Position numbers and translations under genes: made by a program. Of a stretch of 45,604 nt of DNA, positions 33,402 to 40,984 are shown in pieces; position 1 is the first letter of the stretch, and each line of letters begins with the position of its first letter. Origin of the DNA: PALSA-612 sp964595575 (GTDB lineage: Bacteria > Actinomycetota > Thermoleophilia > Gaiellales > Gaiellaceae); assembly GCA_964595575.1 (NCBI GenBank), contig CAZQRA010000019.1, positions 1-45,604 on the forward strand, read 5' to 3'. The notes below the pieces were generated by a model. That model was not told the DNA's origin. It worked only from the letters and a program-made list of their open reading frames with translations, and did not search any database.

Positions 33402-35509
33402 GCCGCCATCCCCGCTACGACCTCCTCTTCCAGCCGGTCGCCATCGGCCCCAAGACCCTGCGCAACCGCTTCTTCCAGGTACCCCACTGCACGGGCTTCG
33501 GGGTGGATAAGCCGGGCGCCCAGGCCCGTCACCGGGCGGTGAAGGCAGAGGGGGGCTGGGCGGCTGTCTGCACCGAGTACTGCTCCATCGCTCCGGAGTC
33601 GGACGCCGCTCCCCACGTCGCCGCCCGCCTCTGGGACGAGGACGACGTGCGCAACCTGGCCGCCATGTGCGAGGAGGTGCACGGCCACGGCGCCCTGGCC
33701 GGGGTCGAGCTGTGGCATGGAGGGCCGCACCTGGAGGGAGCCGACTCCCGCCTCGTCCCCCGTGCTCCCAGCCAGCTTCCCTCCGACCTCTACTTCCTCA
33801 CCACCCCGGTGGCCATGGATCGCCACGACATCCGCGAGGTGCAGGAGCTGTACGCGGCTGCCGCCCGGCGGGCCCTCGCGGCCGGCTTCGACATCGTCTA
33901 CGTGTACGGCGGCCACTCCTACCTGCCCATGCAGTTCCTGTCCCCCTTCTACAACCGGCGCCACGACGAGTACGGGGGCTCCTTCGAGAACCGGGCCCGC
34001 TTCTGGCTGGAGACCCTGGAGCGGGTGCGGGCGGCGGTGGGCGACCGCTGCGCCCTCGCCTGCCGCATCTCCATCGACGCTCTGGGCCCGGCCGGGGTGG
34101 AGCTGGCGGAGGGCCTGGCCTTGGTGGAGGCGGCCGACCACCTGGTCGATCTCTGGGACGTGAACGTGGGCTCGATCGCCGAGTGGTCGAAGGACTCGGG
34201 AGCCTCCCGCTTCTTCGCCGAGGGCTGGCAGGACCCGTGGGTGGGGGAGGTGAAGAAGCGAACGAGGAAGCCGGTCGTGGGGGTGGGCCGCTTCACCAGC
34301 CCCGACCTCATGGTGCGCCTGGTCAGGGAGGGGCGGCTCGACCTGATCGGGGCCGCCCGGCCCTCCATCGCCGACCCCTTCCTGCCCCGCAAGATCGAGG
34401 AAGGTCGGCTCGAGGACATCCGCGAGTGCATCGGCTGCAACGTCTGCATCTCCCGCTCTGTCTACTCCTTGCACTTGGCCTGTACCCAGAACCCCACGGC
34501 GGGGGAGGAGTACCGCCGCGGCTGGCACCCCGAGCGGGTCGCTTCGGCTCGTAACGGCGACCGCGACGTCCTCGTGGTCGGCGCCGGCGTGGCCGGTCTT
34601 GAGTGCGCCCTCACCCTGGCTCGGCGCGGCATGCGGCGGGTGCACGTGGTGGAGGCCGAGGAGGAGGTGGGAGGGTACGCCGCCCTCGTCTCCCGCCTTC
34701 CTGGCCTGGGGGAGTGGGCGCGCCTCGTCCAGTGGCGGCTGGTGCAGCTACGGAAGCTCGCCAACGTGGAGGTGCTGACCGGTCTTCGCCTGGACGCCGG
34801 GGCCGCTCGCGACTACGGGGCCGAGATCGTGGTCGTGGCCACCGGCGCCCGCTGGGCCAGGGACGGACTCAACCACCTCACCCACGCCGGCATCCCGGGG
34901 GCAGAGCTCGAGCACGTCCTCACCCCCGAAGCTGTGCTGCGCGGCGAGGCCGATCCCCGTGGGCGGGTGCTCGTGTACGACTGCGAGGGCTACTTCATGG
35001 GCGCCGGGCTGGCGGAGCTTCTGGCCGGCCGGGGCTGCACGGTGGTTCTAGCCACGCCCCACGCGGTGGTGGCGCCCTACTGCGACCGCACCCTCGAGGG
35101 ACCCCTGCTCCGGCGACGCTTGCGCGAGCTCGGCGTCAGCCCGAGAACGGAGACCGTCCTCGTCGCCCTGGGAGCGGAGACTGCCCTCCTGCGCGGCCCC
35201 GAGGGGAGAGAGGCAGAGGAGGGCTTCGCGGCCGTCGTGCTCGCTACCGCCCGTATCTCTGAGGACGAGCTGTACCGTGCCCTGCGCCAGGATCCCGAGG
35301 GCCTTGCCCGCGCCGGCGTGGAGGCGCTCTACCGGGTGGGGGACTGCCTGGCGCCCCGCCTCCTCGCCGATGCCATCTTCGACGGCCACCGCCTGGCCCG
35401 GGAGATCGACGCCCCCGACCCCGCCCAACCTCGGCCCTTCATCCGCGAGCGGCGACTCTGGGGGAAGGCCGACAACGCCGACTACGAGCGGGTCCTGGAA
35501 GCCGCCTGA
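33398..35509 (+). CDS. Trimethylamine/dimethylamine dehydrogenase family flavoprotein
   Basis: 703 residues, close to TMADH (729). It has an N-terminal FMN TIM barrel, a 4Fe-4S cluster and a C-terminal pair of nucleotide-binding domains. The covalent-FMN cysteine is C31 (VPHCTGFG), with Y61 (TEYCSI), Y170 and H173 (YVYGGHSY), and W263 and D266 (AEWSKD). Cluster cysteines are C344, C347, C350 and C362. These match TMADH C30, Y60, Y169, H172, W264, D267 and C345/348/351/364. The third wall of the TMADH amine pocket, W355, is Ser354 here, so the substrate is probably not trimethylamine. It oxidises an amine and passes electrons to an acceptor such as an electron-transfer flavoprotein. GTG at 33398 is chosen by homology; 33392 and 33359 are also in frame. 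Confidence 0.88.
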   Translation: MSRHPRYDLLFQPVAIGPKTLRNRFFQVPHCTGFGVDKPGAQARHRAVKAEGGWAAVCTEYCSIAPESDAAPHVAARLWDEDDVRNLAAMCEEVHGHGALAGVELWHGGPHLEGADSRLVPRAPSQLPSDLYFLTTPVAMDRHDIREVQELYAAAARRALAAGFDIVYVYGGHSYLPMQFLSPFYNRRHDEYGGSFENRARFWLETLERVRAAVGDRCALACRISIDALGPAGVELAEGLALVEAADHLVDLWDVNVGSIAEWSKDSGASRFFAEGWQDPWVGEVKKRTRKPVVGVGRFTSPDLMVRLVREGRLDLIGAARPSIADPFLPRKIEEGRLEDIRECIGCNVCISRSVYSLHLACTQNPTAGEEYRRGWHPERVASARNGDRDVLVVGAGVAGLECALTLARRGMRRVHVVEAEEEVGGYAALVSRLPGLGEWARLVQWRLVQLRKLANVEVLTGLRLDAGAARDYGAEIVVVATGARWARDGLNHLTHAGIPGAELEHVLTPEAVLRGEADPRGRVLVYDCEGYFMGAGLAELLAGRGCTVVLATPHAVVAPYCDRTLEGPLLRRRLRELGVSPRTETVLVALGAETALLRGPEGREAEEGFAAVVLATARISEDELYRALRQDPEGLARAGVEALYRVGDCLAPRLLADAIFDGHRLAREIDAPDPAQPRPFIRERRLWGKADNADYERVLEAA

Positions 35510-35693
35510 CCCAGTGCGCTGCCGCTCCCTCGGCCACAGCGGCGGGCAGGACGCGTTGTCAAGGCTCCCCCAGTAGACCGGGCGCGCTCGCACGCGGAGA
35601 TGGTCGAGAGCGCAGCCTGGAGCGTAGGAGGGCAGTGGTACCACGGGAGGCCGCCCTCGGGGACGGGCTGGAGGTCTCTCTGGCCCTCGGCTG

Positions 35694-36131
35694 CTACCCG
35701 ATCTTCCGAAAGGCTCTCGCGAGGACGAGGGCGCGCCCCGGGCAGGACTCCACCCGCGGAATCAACCTCAGCACGCTTCCGGCCAGCTTCCACCGGTAGG
35801 TTCCGGTCGCCTGAGGACCCGGGCAGCGGAACGGCCCGGCCAGGTCGTGAAACGTGACGAGGTCCCCCGCGATGCGAATCCGGCCGGTCACCGCGGGCCT
35901 TCCGTTCTTGGTCACCTCGAAAGCGGAGCGTTTGAGGGTCAGCCGCCAGAGTCCGTTCAGCACCGGAGGGCTGGCAGCCCTGACTGTGGCCTGGTAGACG
36001 CCCGGGCTCAGCTGCGGGGTGGCCCCTGCCATCGCCGCCGCCGCAAGCGTGCCTGCAACGGCGGCTGACACAGCGACTCCAAACGTCCTCCTCGTGTCGT
36101 GCTTGTTCTTCACACCACATTTATTCGCCAT
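35694..36131 (-). CDS. Secreted protein of unknown function
   Basis: 145 residues. The N-terminus DTRRTFGVAVSAAVAGTLAAAAMAG has a signal sequence with an Arg pair resembling a Tat signal. The mature part is mostly beta-strand-like (GLWRLTLKRSAFEVTKNG, TGTYRWKLAGSVLRLIPRV) with two Cys (FRCPG and ESCPGR), possibly a disulfide-bonded lipocalin-like fold. GATGGAG lies about 7 nt before the ATG. The adjacent 184-nt gap toward the TMADH gene (35510-35693) holds nothing I can support. Confidence 0.7.
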   Translation of the reverse strand: MANKCGVKNKHDTRRTFGVAVSAAVAGTLAAAAMAGATPQLSPGVYQATVRAASPPVLNGLWRLTLKRSAFEVTKNGRPAVTGRIRIAGDLVTFHDLAGPFRCPGPQATGTYRWKLAGSVLRLIPRVESCPGRALVLARAFRKIG

Positions 36132-36396
36132 GAGTCAGCTCCATCCTGCCTCCGGCGGGTCGCTCGACGACGGTTCACCGGACACTCATCGGACGGCCGG
36201 TCCACGCCCTCAAGGGTGCTCTCACCCAGACGAGGGCTGGTAAAGGCCCGACGCGGCCGGCGAAGCTCTCCTTGGGGGCGAGGATGCCGGGTGGCACGGA
36301 CTAAGGGCCGAAGGCGAATCCCCGTGCCTACGGCTGCCTCAGCAAGGCCTGTAGGCGCTCGGGTACAGCGGCCCCGCGAGCCCCCTCCTCGCAAGG
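36132..36396. other. Gene-poor stretch before the assembly gap
   Basis: About 265 nt with no convincing reading frame. It holds an inverted repeat, GCCTAC (36326-36331) and GTAGGC (36351-36356), with GGC/GCC pairs inside the loop, forming a hairpin. On the minus strand it lies after the tRNA-Lys 3' end and could be its terminator. There is no T tract. Confidence 0.35.
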
Positions 36397-36425
36397 TGGG
36401 CCGGGCAGGACTCGAACCTGCGGCC
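36371..36425. repeat. 55-bp repeat, left copy at the assembly gap
   Basis: These 55 bases are identical to 36526-36580 on the other side of the N run. The left copy ends exactly at the first N and the right copy begins exactly after the last. On the minus strand 36397-36425 is the 3' 29 nt of a tRNA-Lys. The exact 55-base length fits contig ends overlapping by one k-mer. Confidence 0.9.
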
Positions 36426-36525
36426 NNNNNNNNNNNNNNNNNNNNNNNNNNNNNNNNNNNNNNNNNNNNNNNNNNNNNNNNNNNNNNNNNNNNNNNNNNN
36501 NNNNNNNNNNNNNNNNNNNNNNNNN
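36426..36525. other. Assembly gap of 100 N
   Basis: Exactly 100 undetermined bases, a conventional scaffold gap length. Because the flanking contig ends share 55 bp, the true gap may be zero or negative. Confidence 0.98.
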
Positions 36526-36580
36526 GCCCCGCGAGCCCCCTCCTCGCAAGGTGGGCCGGGCAGGACTCGAACCTGCGGCC
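36526..36580. repeat. 55-bp repeat, right copy at the assembly gap
   Basis: Identical to 36371-36425. It covers the 3' part of tRNA-Lys plus 26 nt of 3' flank. It is either a tandem tRNA-Lys duplication or, more likely, an unmerged contig overlap. Confidence 0.9.
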
Positions 36581-36624
36581 TTGGGATTAAAAGTCCCCTG
36601 CTCTGCCGACTGAGCTACCGGCCC
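36552..36624 (-). tRNA. tRNA-Lys(TTT)
   Basis: 73 nt on the minus strand. The acceptor stem GGGCCGG pairs with CCGGCCC, with discriminator A. The D arm has TAGCTCAGTCGGCAGAGC. The anticodon loop CTTTTAA gives TTT (Lys). The T arm is GCAGG-TTCGAGT-CCTGC. CCA is not encoded. Confidence 0.95.
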
Positions 36625-36652
36625 AGCTGGGCGAGCATAGCGCCCAGGCGTC

Positions 36653-36665
36653 TACCATCTTGGAA
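36653..36665 (+). promoter_or_regulatory. Leaderless promoter
   Basis: TACCAT (36653-36658) lies 7 nt before the GTG at 36666, just outside the 5' end of tRNA-Lys on the other strand. Confidence 0.5.
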
Positions 36666-36893
36666 GTGGATCCCGCCCGGGTCAGCCTGCTTCGCTGGCT
36701 GCGACAGCAGCTACGGGAGCCGGGCACGATCAGGGAGCGCCTGGAGGCTGCGGTGGAGCACGATGACCCCGGCGAGGCTCGCCGGATCCTTGCCCGCGTA
36801 CCCTTTTCCGACGCCCAGCGCCGGTTCATCGACGAGCTTCTGGCCGCCTGGGAAAGGCGGGCGGCAGGGCGAGGAGCGCCTACTCCTCCCTGA
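36666..36893 (+). CDS. Small helical protein of unknown function
   Basis: 75 residues, mostly charged helix (LLRWLRQQLREPGTIRERLEAA and FSDAQRRFIDELLAAWERR). No family is recognised. The GTG at 36666 is set by TACCAT 7 nt upstream; a TTG two codons earlier is possible. The 3' end overlaps the convergent frameshifted gene by 14 nt. Confidence is moderate because of its size. Confidence 0.5.
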   Translation: MDPARVSLLRWLRQQLREPGTIRERLEAAVEHDDPGEARRILARVPFSDAQRRFIDELLAAWERRAAGRGAPTPP

Positions 36894-37106
36894 CCACGAC
36901 CGACAGCCCCCAGGCTTTCCCGGAGGCGAAGAGCTCGTCGGGGTCGACCTCGCCCAGCCAGCCGATGAAGTGCCGCTCGGGGCGATCGGGGGTGGAGCCG
37001 TACACGGCCCGGCGCTCTCGGCGGCGGGGAGCCTCGTAGGCTCGCCCCGCTCGAGAGCCGCTTCCCGCTCCTCGCTCGCCGGCCCTTCCAGGTAGCCGCG
37101 CGCCAT
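36880..37106 (-). pseudogene. Small gene with a one-base frameshift
   Basis: ATG at 37106 starts MARGYLEGPASEEREAALERG. The frame then fails, while a shifted frame continues RAYEAPRRRERRAVYGST and ends HFIGWLGEVDPDELFASG plus KAWGLSVVVREE. Adding one base in the CCCC at 37045-37048 (GGGG on the coding strand) joins them into a 75-residue protein with no internal stop. TACGAT lies 6 nt before the ATG, supporting this start. It is either a recent frameshift or a homopolymer base error. The family is unknown. Confidence 0.6.
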
Positions 37107-37118
37107 GCCACGATCGTA
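37107..37118 (-). promoter_or_regulatory. Leaderless promoter of the frameshifted small gene
   Basis: TACGAT on the minus strand (37118-37113) is followed by 6 nt and the ATG at 37106. No ribosome site is seen. Confidence 0.5.
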
Positions 37119-37183
37119 GCTCCGCCGGCTCCGCGAGACGCTGCCTCCATGACCTCATACGCAAGCCGGGTATCCTGGCCGCG

Positions 37184-37256
37184 GCCCCCATCGACTAGCG
37201 GCCGAGGTCACGGCCCTTTCAAGGCCGTAGCGCGGGTTCGAATCCCGCTGGGGGCA
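37184..37256 (+). tRNA. tRNA-Glu(TTC)
   Basis: 73 nt. The acceptor stem GCCCCCA pairs with TGGGGGC, discriminator A. The anticodon loop CTTTCAA between CGGCC/GGCCG stems gives TTC (Glu). The T arm is GCGGG-TTCGAAT-CCCGC. It is separated from tRNA-Val by one base, so both are cut from one transcript. Confidence 0.95.
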
Positions 37257-37257
37257 C

Positions 37258-37330
37258 GGGCGGTTAGCTCAGCAGGGAGAGCGCCTCCCTTACACGGAGG
37301 AGGTCGGAGGTTCGAGCCCTCCACCGCCCA
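37258..37330 (+). tRNA. tRNA-Val(TAC)
   Basis: 73 nt. The acceptor stem GGGCGGT pairs with ACCGCCC, discriminator A. The anticodon loop CTTACAC between CCTCC/GGAGG stems gives TAC (Val). The T arm is GGAGG-TTCGAGC-CCTCC. Its last 19 nt recur with one mismatch at 37525-37543. Confidence 0.95.
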
Positions 37331-37363
37331 TCCTGGCCCCCGCGGCTGGGGGAGTAGAACGAG

Positions 37364-37380
37364 CGAGGGACTGTCCCTCG
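37364..37380 (+). terminator. Short hairpin after tRNA-Val
   Basis: CGAGGGA / TCCCTCG with loop CTG, 7-bp stem, 34 nt after the tRNA. No T tract follows, so termination efficiency is uncertain. Confidence 0.4.
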
Positions 37381-37524
37381 GACGTGGCTGGGGGAGGCGT
37401 GGACGAGAGGGGCAGGTTTGGCTCAACCACGCCGCCGCCGGGTGACAAATCCGCGTCGAGAGAGCGCCGAGGGTGCGCCGGAGGGTGCACCCCCCGCGCG
37501 TTGGAAAGCAGTCCACCGAGGCAC

Positions 37525-37543
37525 TCGAGCCCTCCGCCGCCCA
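37525..37543 (+). repeat. Imperfect copy of the tRNA-Val 3' end
   Basis: 19 nt matching 37312-37330 at 18 of 19 positions (CCTCCaCC in the tRNA, CCTCCgCC here), in direct orientation and 213 nt apart. It covers the T-loop half and acceptor strand, the usual att region of tRNA-targeting integrases. No integrase is nearby. Confidence 0.5.
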
Positions 37544-37968
37544 CCTTCTTTCGCGCGGCCTTCCGCTTCGAAGCCCGAGGCTTGACCGCTCGCGGCGAGT
37601 CTGTAATTGGGGAGGAGAGTGGTAGCGGAGGCGGGCGGGGAGACAGCGTCGAGTCGTTGAGAGCTTCTGCGGTGCGGAGCCTCGGGGCCGGCCTCAGCCG
37701 CAACACGGTGCGGAAGGCGCTGCGCAGGGGAAGCTGGGCGCCCCGCCACTCTGGCTTTGCTCCCCGCGTTCCCGTCCCTGCTAGGGGGCGCTCGCCTCCC
37801 TGGGGAGCGCCCTCGCCCCCGATGTCCTCGGGCCTGCCCTCGCCGGCGGAGCGCTTGCCTTCCTCGTCGCCCGAGGGGCTCGCCGCCGCCTCCCTGCCCG
37901 GGGCTGAGGGCTCACAAGGGGGAAGGAGCTGGGCGACCGCCTCTGCCTCCGCTAGCCTCCCTTCGTCC

Positions 37969-38904
37969 GTGCACCCCCACTCCCACCAGGCTCGCCTCGC
38001 TGCCGACCGCAGGGCCTTGGCCTGGGCGGGGGCCCTCGTCCTCTCCTTCCTCCTCGTCGAGCTGGCGGGCGGGATCCTGGCTGGGTCCCTGGCCCTCCTC
38101 GCCGACGCCGGGCACATGCTCTCCGATGCGGCCGCTCTTGGGATCGCCTTCGTCGCCTCCTGGCTCGCCGCGCGACCTGCCACCCCCAAGCGGAGCTTCG
38201 GCTTCCGACGGGCGGAGATCCTGGCGGCCCTGGCCAACGGCGTCGCCCTGGTCGCCATCTCCATCTGGATCTTCGTGGAGGCAGGCCGCAGGCTGGCCGA
38301 CCCGCCCCGGGTGGAGGGGCTGTGGGTGCTGGGCGTGGGGGGTGCCGGTCTCGTCGTCAACCTCGCCGCCGCCCTCGTCCTGTGGCGGGCGGGGAGCGGC
38401 AGCCTCAACGTCCGCGGCGCCCTCCTCCACGTCCTCTCCGACCTAGCAGGATCGGTGGGGGTGGTGGTGGCCGGAGCCTTCGTCCTCGCCCTCGGCTGGG
38501 AGCTGGTCGACCCCGTGATCGGGCTTCTCATCGGCGGCCTCGTGCTCGTGAGCTCCTGGCGGCTGCTGGCGGAGTCGGTGACCATCCTGCTCGAGGCGGC
38601 CCCGGCTGGCATCGACGCCGAGCAGGTGGGCAGGGCCATGGCCTCGCTTCCCGAAGTTGTAGAGGTGCACGACCTCCACATCTGGACCATCGCCCCCGGC
38701 TTTCCTGCCCTCTCTGCCCACGTCCTGGTGACGCCGCAGGCGGACTGCCACGCCGCCCGCCGCCGCCTGGAGGGCCTGCTCTCGGAGCGCTTCGGCCTCG
38801 ACCACACCACCCTCCAGGTCGATCACGCAGGCGAGCGGCCGGTCACCATCGAGCTGGGGCAAAGCTACCGAAGGAGCGCGCCCCTCCCCGGGCCTTGGCG
38901 TTAA
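37969..38904 (+). CDS. Cation diffusion facilitator metal exporter (CzcD/ZnT-like)
   Basis: 311 residues with six membrane helices and a C-terminal cytoplasmic domain. It exchanges Zn2+ or similar metals for protons. The transport-site motifs are DAGHMLSDAAAL in helix 2 and HVLSDLAGSVG in helix 5. The start HPHSHQ is a short His-rich tail. The C-terminal EVHDLHIWTI segment is a standard CDF dimer-domain motif. The GTG at 37969 follows TAGCCT by 10 nt. A much longer frame upstream is not supported by homology. It is followed 10 nt downstream by the debranching enzyme gene, which appears to have its own promoter. Confidence 0.9.
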   Translation: MHPHSHQARLAADRRALAWAGALVLSFLLVELAGGILAGSLALLADAGHMLSDAAALGIAFVASWLAARPATPKRSFGFRRAEILAALANGVALVAISIWIFVEAGRRLADPPRVEGLWVLGVGGAGLVVNLAAALVLWRAGSGSLNVRGALLHVLSDLAGSVGVVVAGAFVLALGWELVDPVIGLLIGGLVLVSSWRLLAESVTILLEAAPAGIDAEQVGRAMASLPEVVEVHDLHIWTIAPGFPALSAHVLVTPQADCHAARRRLEGLLSERFGLDHTTLQVDHAGERPVTIELGQSYRRSAPLPGPWR

Positions 38905-38914
38905 ATACGCGGCC
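38902..38914 (+). promoter_or_regulatory. Leaderless promoter of the debranching enzyme gene
   Basis: TAAATA (38902-38907) stands 7 nt before the GTG (or TTAAAT at 8 nt). It is a rare AT-rich hexamer in this GC-rich sequence, at the recurrent leaderless position. Confidence 0.5.
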
Positions 38915-40984
38915 GTGCCGCTGACCATCCTCGAGGGCACCACCTTCTGCATCTGCGACGAGCGGGGCGACGTCGTGGAGGCGACGGCCGGCTTCTTTGC
39001 CCGCGACACCCGCCACCTGTCGCTCCTGCGCCTGACCATCGACGGGCGCAGGCCCCTCCTCCTCTCCTCGAGCAAGGTGGAGTACTACTCGGCCGCCTTC
39101 GTGCTCCGCAACGCCCCCACCGACGGGCTCAAGCAGGACACCCTGTCCGTCATGCGCTTCCGGTTTGTGGGGGACGCCATGCAGGACCGGATCGTCATCC
39201 AGAACCAAAGCCCCGCCTCGGTGTCGTTCCGGGTTGGCCTCGAGATCGGCTGCGACTTCGCGGACATCTTTACCGTCAAGGCCTACGACTTCGCCCTAGG
39301 CGACCCTCTGCACGCGCCGCCCTTGCCCCCGCTCGTCGTCCCTCGCTTCGACCGGGAGCACAACCAGTTCGTGCTCGAGGACCCAGAGGACGAGGTGACG
39401 ACCCAGGTCATCCTCTCTCGCCTCGGGGAGGTGGACGGCTCCCTGGTCGAGTTCCCCGTGGAGCTCGCCCCCCGGGAGCGGTGGGAGCTCCGGGTCGACA
39501 TCGTGCCGGGCCGAAGGGACGAGGTGGTGCAGCCCAAGGTGGCCGAGAGGCGGTTCGGGGAGGAGATGGCCCACGTCCGCGACTCGCTCACGGCCTGGCA
39601 GCTGCGGGTCCCCCAGCTTCGGGCCGAGTGGGACGACCTGGAGCACGCCGTCTCCCAGTCCATCGCCGACCTGGCCGCGCTCCGCATCCGCGGGAACGGC
39701 GACGGCCGGCTGGGCCGGCTGCCGGCGGCGGGTATGCCCTGGTTCATGACCGTGTTCGGCCGGGATACCCTCATCACCGGCTACCAGACCCTGCTCCTCG
39801 GTCCCGAGCTGGCCCGTAACGCGCTCGAGGAGCTGGCCCAGCTGCAGGCCACCGAGGACGACCCCTCCATCGACGCCGAGCCCGGCAAGATCGTGCACGA
39901 GGTGCGCCAGGGGAAGGCGGCCAAGACCTGGTTTCCCCGCTACTACGGCACCGTGGACGCCACCCCCCTCTACCTCGTCCTCCTGTCCGAGGTATGGCGG
40001 TGGACCGACGACGCCGCCTTCGTCAACAAGCTGCGCGGCCCGGCTCTGCGGGCCCTGGAGTGGATCGACCGCTACGGCGACCGGGACGGGGACGGCTTCG
40101 TCGAGTACCAGAAGCGAAGCGCCCGCGGCCTCGAGAACCACTCCTGGAAGGACTCCCACGACTCCCAGCGGTTCGCCGACGGCCGCTACGCCGAGCCCCC
40201 CGTCGCTCCCTGCGAGGTCCAGGGCTACGTCTTCGACGCCAAGCGCCGCCTGGCCGAGATCGCCCGCGAGGTGTGGCGCGACCGGGGGCTGGCCGAGCGG
40301 CTGGAGCGGGAGGCAGAGGAGCTGCGGCGGGCCTTCAACGAGGCCTTCTGGGTAGAGGAGCGGGGCGGCTACTACGCCCTAGCCCTCGACAGGGACAAGC
40401 GCAAGGTGGACTCCAAGTGCTCCAACATGGGCCACCTCCTGTGGAGCGGTATCGTCCCCCCCGAGCGGGTGGACGCGGTGGTGGACGCCCTCATGGGGGA
40501 GGCCATGTGGTCGGGGTGGGGGATCCGCACCATGTCCGCCGAGGACATGGCCTACAACCCGCTCTCCTACCACAACGGCACGGTCTGGCCCCACGACAAC
40601 TCCCTCATCGCCGCCGGCCTCGTCCGCTACGGACGCTGGCCGGAGGCGCTGCGCATCGTCCAGCGGCTGCTCGAGGCCTCCACCCACTTCGGCCACCAGC
40701 TGCCCGAGGTGTTCGCAGGCCTACCCCGGGCGGAGACGCCGTTTCCCATCGCCTACCCCACGGCCGCCCGTCCCCAGGCCTGGGCGGCGGGGACGCCCAT
40801 CCTCCTGCTCCAGCTTCTGCTCGGGCTGCGGCCGGTGCGGCACCGCCACGTCCTGGAGACGTGCGCTCCCCCCGACCTTCCCTCCTGGGCGGAGTCGCTC
40901 CGGCTGTCGGGAGTGGTGGCCTTCGGCCGCCGCTGGACCGTGCGGCTGGAAGGCGGCCAGGTGCGGGTGGAGGAGGAGCGCTGA
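38915..40984 (+). CDS. Amylo-alpha-1,6-glucosidase / glycogen debranching-type enzyme
   Basis: 689 residues. The N-terminal domain (TILEGTTFCICDERGDV, GFFARDTRHLSLLRLTIDG) is the glycogen-debranching N-terminal domain. The C-terminal two-thirds is an (alpha/alpha)6 barrel of the amylo-alpha-1,6-glucosidase type, with AAGMPWFMTVFGRDTLITGY, GLENHSWKDSHDS and NPLSYHNGTVWPHDNSLIAAG, where catalytic acids are expected. It probably trims alpha-1,6 branches of glycogen or processes a related alpha-glucan or mannosylglycerate-type sugar. The gene leads an operon with a GT4 glycosyltransferase overlapping its stop, so a joint role in a storage or compatible-solute glucan is likely. Confidence 0.88.
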   Translation: MPLTILEGTTFCICDERGDVVEATAGFFARDTRHLSLLRLTIDGRRPLLLSSSKVEYYSAAFVLRNAPTDGLKQDTLSVMRFRFVGDAMQDRIVIQNQSPASVSFRVGLEIGCDFADIFTVKAYDFALGDPLHAPPLPPLVVPRFDREHNQFVLEDPEDEVTTQVILSRLGEVDGSLVEFPVELAPRERWELRVDIVPGRRDEVVQPKVAERRFGEEMAHVRDSLTAWQLRVPQLRAEWDDLEHAVSQSIADLAALRIRGNGDGRLGRLPAAGMPWFMTVFGRDTLITGYQTLLLGPELARNALEELAQLQATEDDPSIDAEPGKIVHEVRQGKAAKTWFPRYYGTVDATPLYLVLLSEVWRWTDDAAFVNKLRGPALRALEWIDRYGDRDGDGFVEYQKRSARGLENHSWKDSHDSQRFADGRYAEPPVAPCEVQGYVFDAKRRLAEIAREVWRDRGLAERLEREAEELRRAFNEAFWVEERGGYYALALDRDKRKVDSKCSNMGHLLWSGIVPPERVDAVVDALMGEAMWSGWGIRTMSAEDMAYNPLSYHNGTVWPHDNSLIAAGLVRYGRWPEALRIVQRLLEASTHFGHQLPEVFAGLPRAETPFPIAYPTAARPQAWAAGTPILLLQLLLGLRPVRHRHVLETCAPPDLPSWAESLRLSGVVAFGRRWTVRLEGGQVRVEEER

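Larger units (their letters stand above)
37331..37952. other. Gene-poor stretch between tRNA-Val and the CDF exporter
   Basis: About 620 nt. A long frame runs through it, but its translation is arginine/serine/proline rich without recognisable sequence and the transporter's homology begins only at 37969. It contains a short hairpin, a partial copy of the tRNA-Val 3' end, and an 11-bp direct repeat GGCTGGGGGAG at 37344-37354 and 37386-37396. The stretch may be remnant DNA of a tRNA-targeting element. Confidence 0.5.

Noticed and set aside
35600..35857. 85-codon plus-strand frame between the TMADH-like gene and the secreted protein
   Set aside because: No start signal, biased composition, and it overlaps a better-supported minus-strand gene.
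36132..36396. Possible non-coding RNA near tRNA-Lys (several inverted repeats)
   Set aside because: I could not match it to tmRNA, RNase P RNA or a riboswitch. Only one modest hairpin is credible, and the assembly here is uncertain.
37384..37968. N-terminal extension of the CDF exporter by 195 codons
   Set aside because: The extra residues are Ser/Arg/Pro-rich without structure, and CDF proteins of normal length start at the GTG at 37969.
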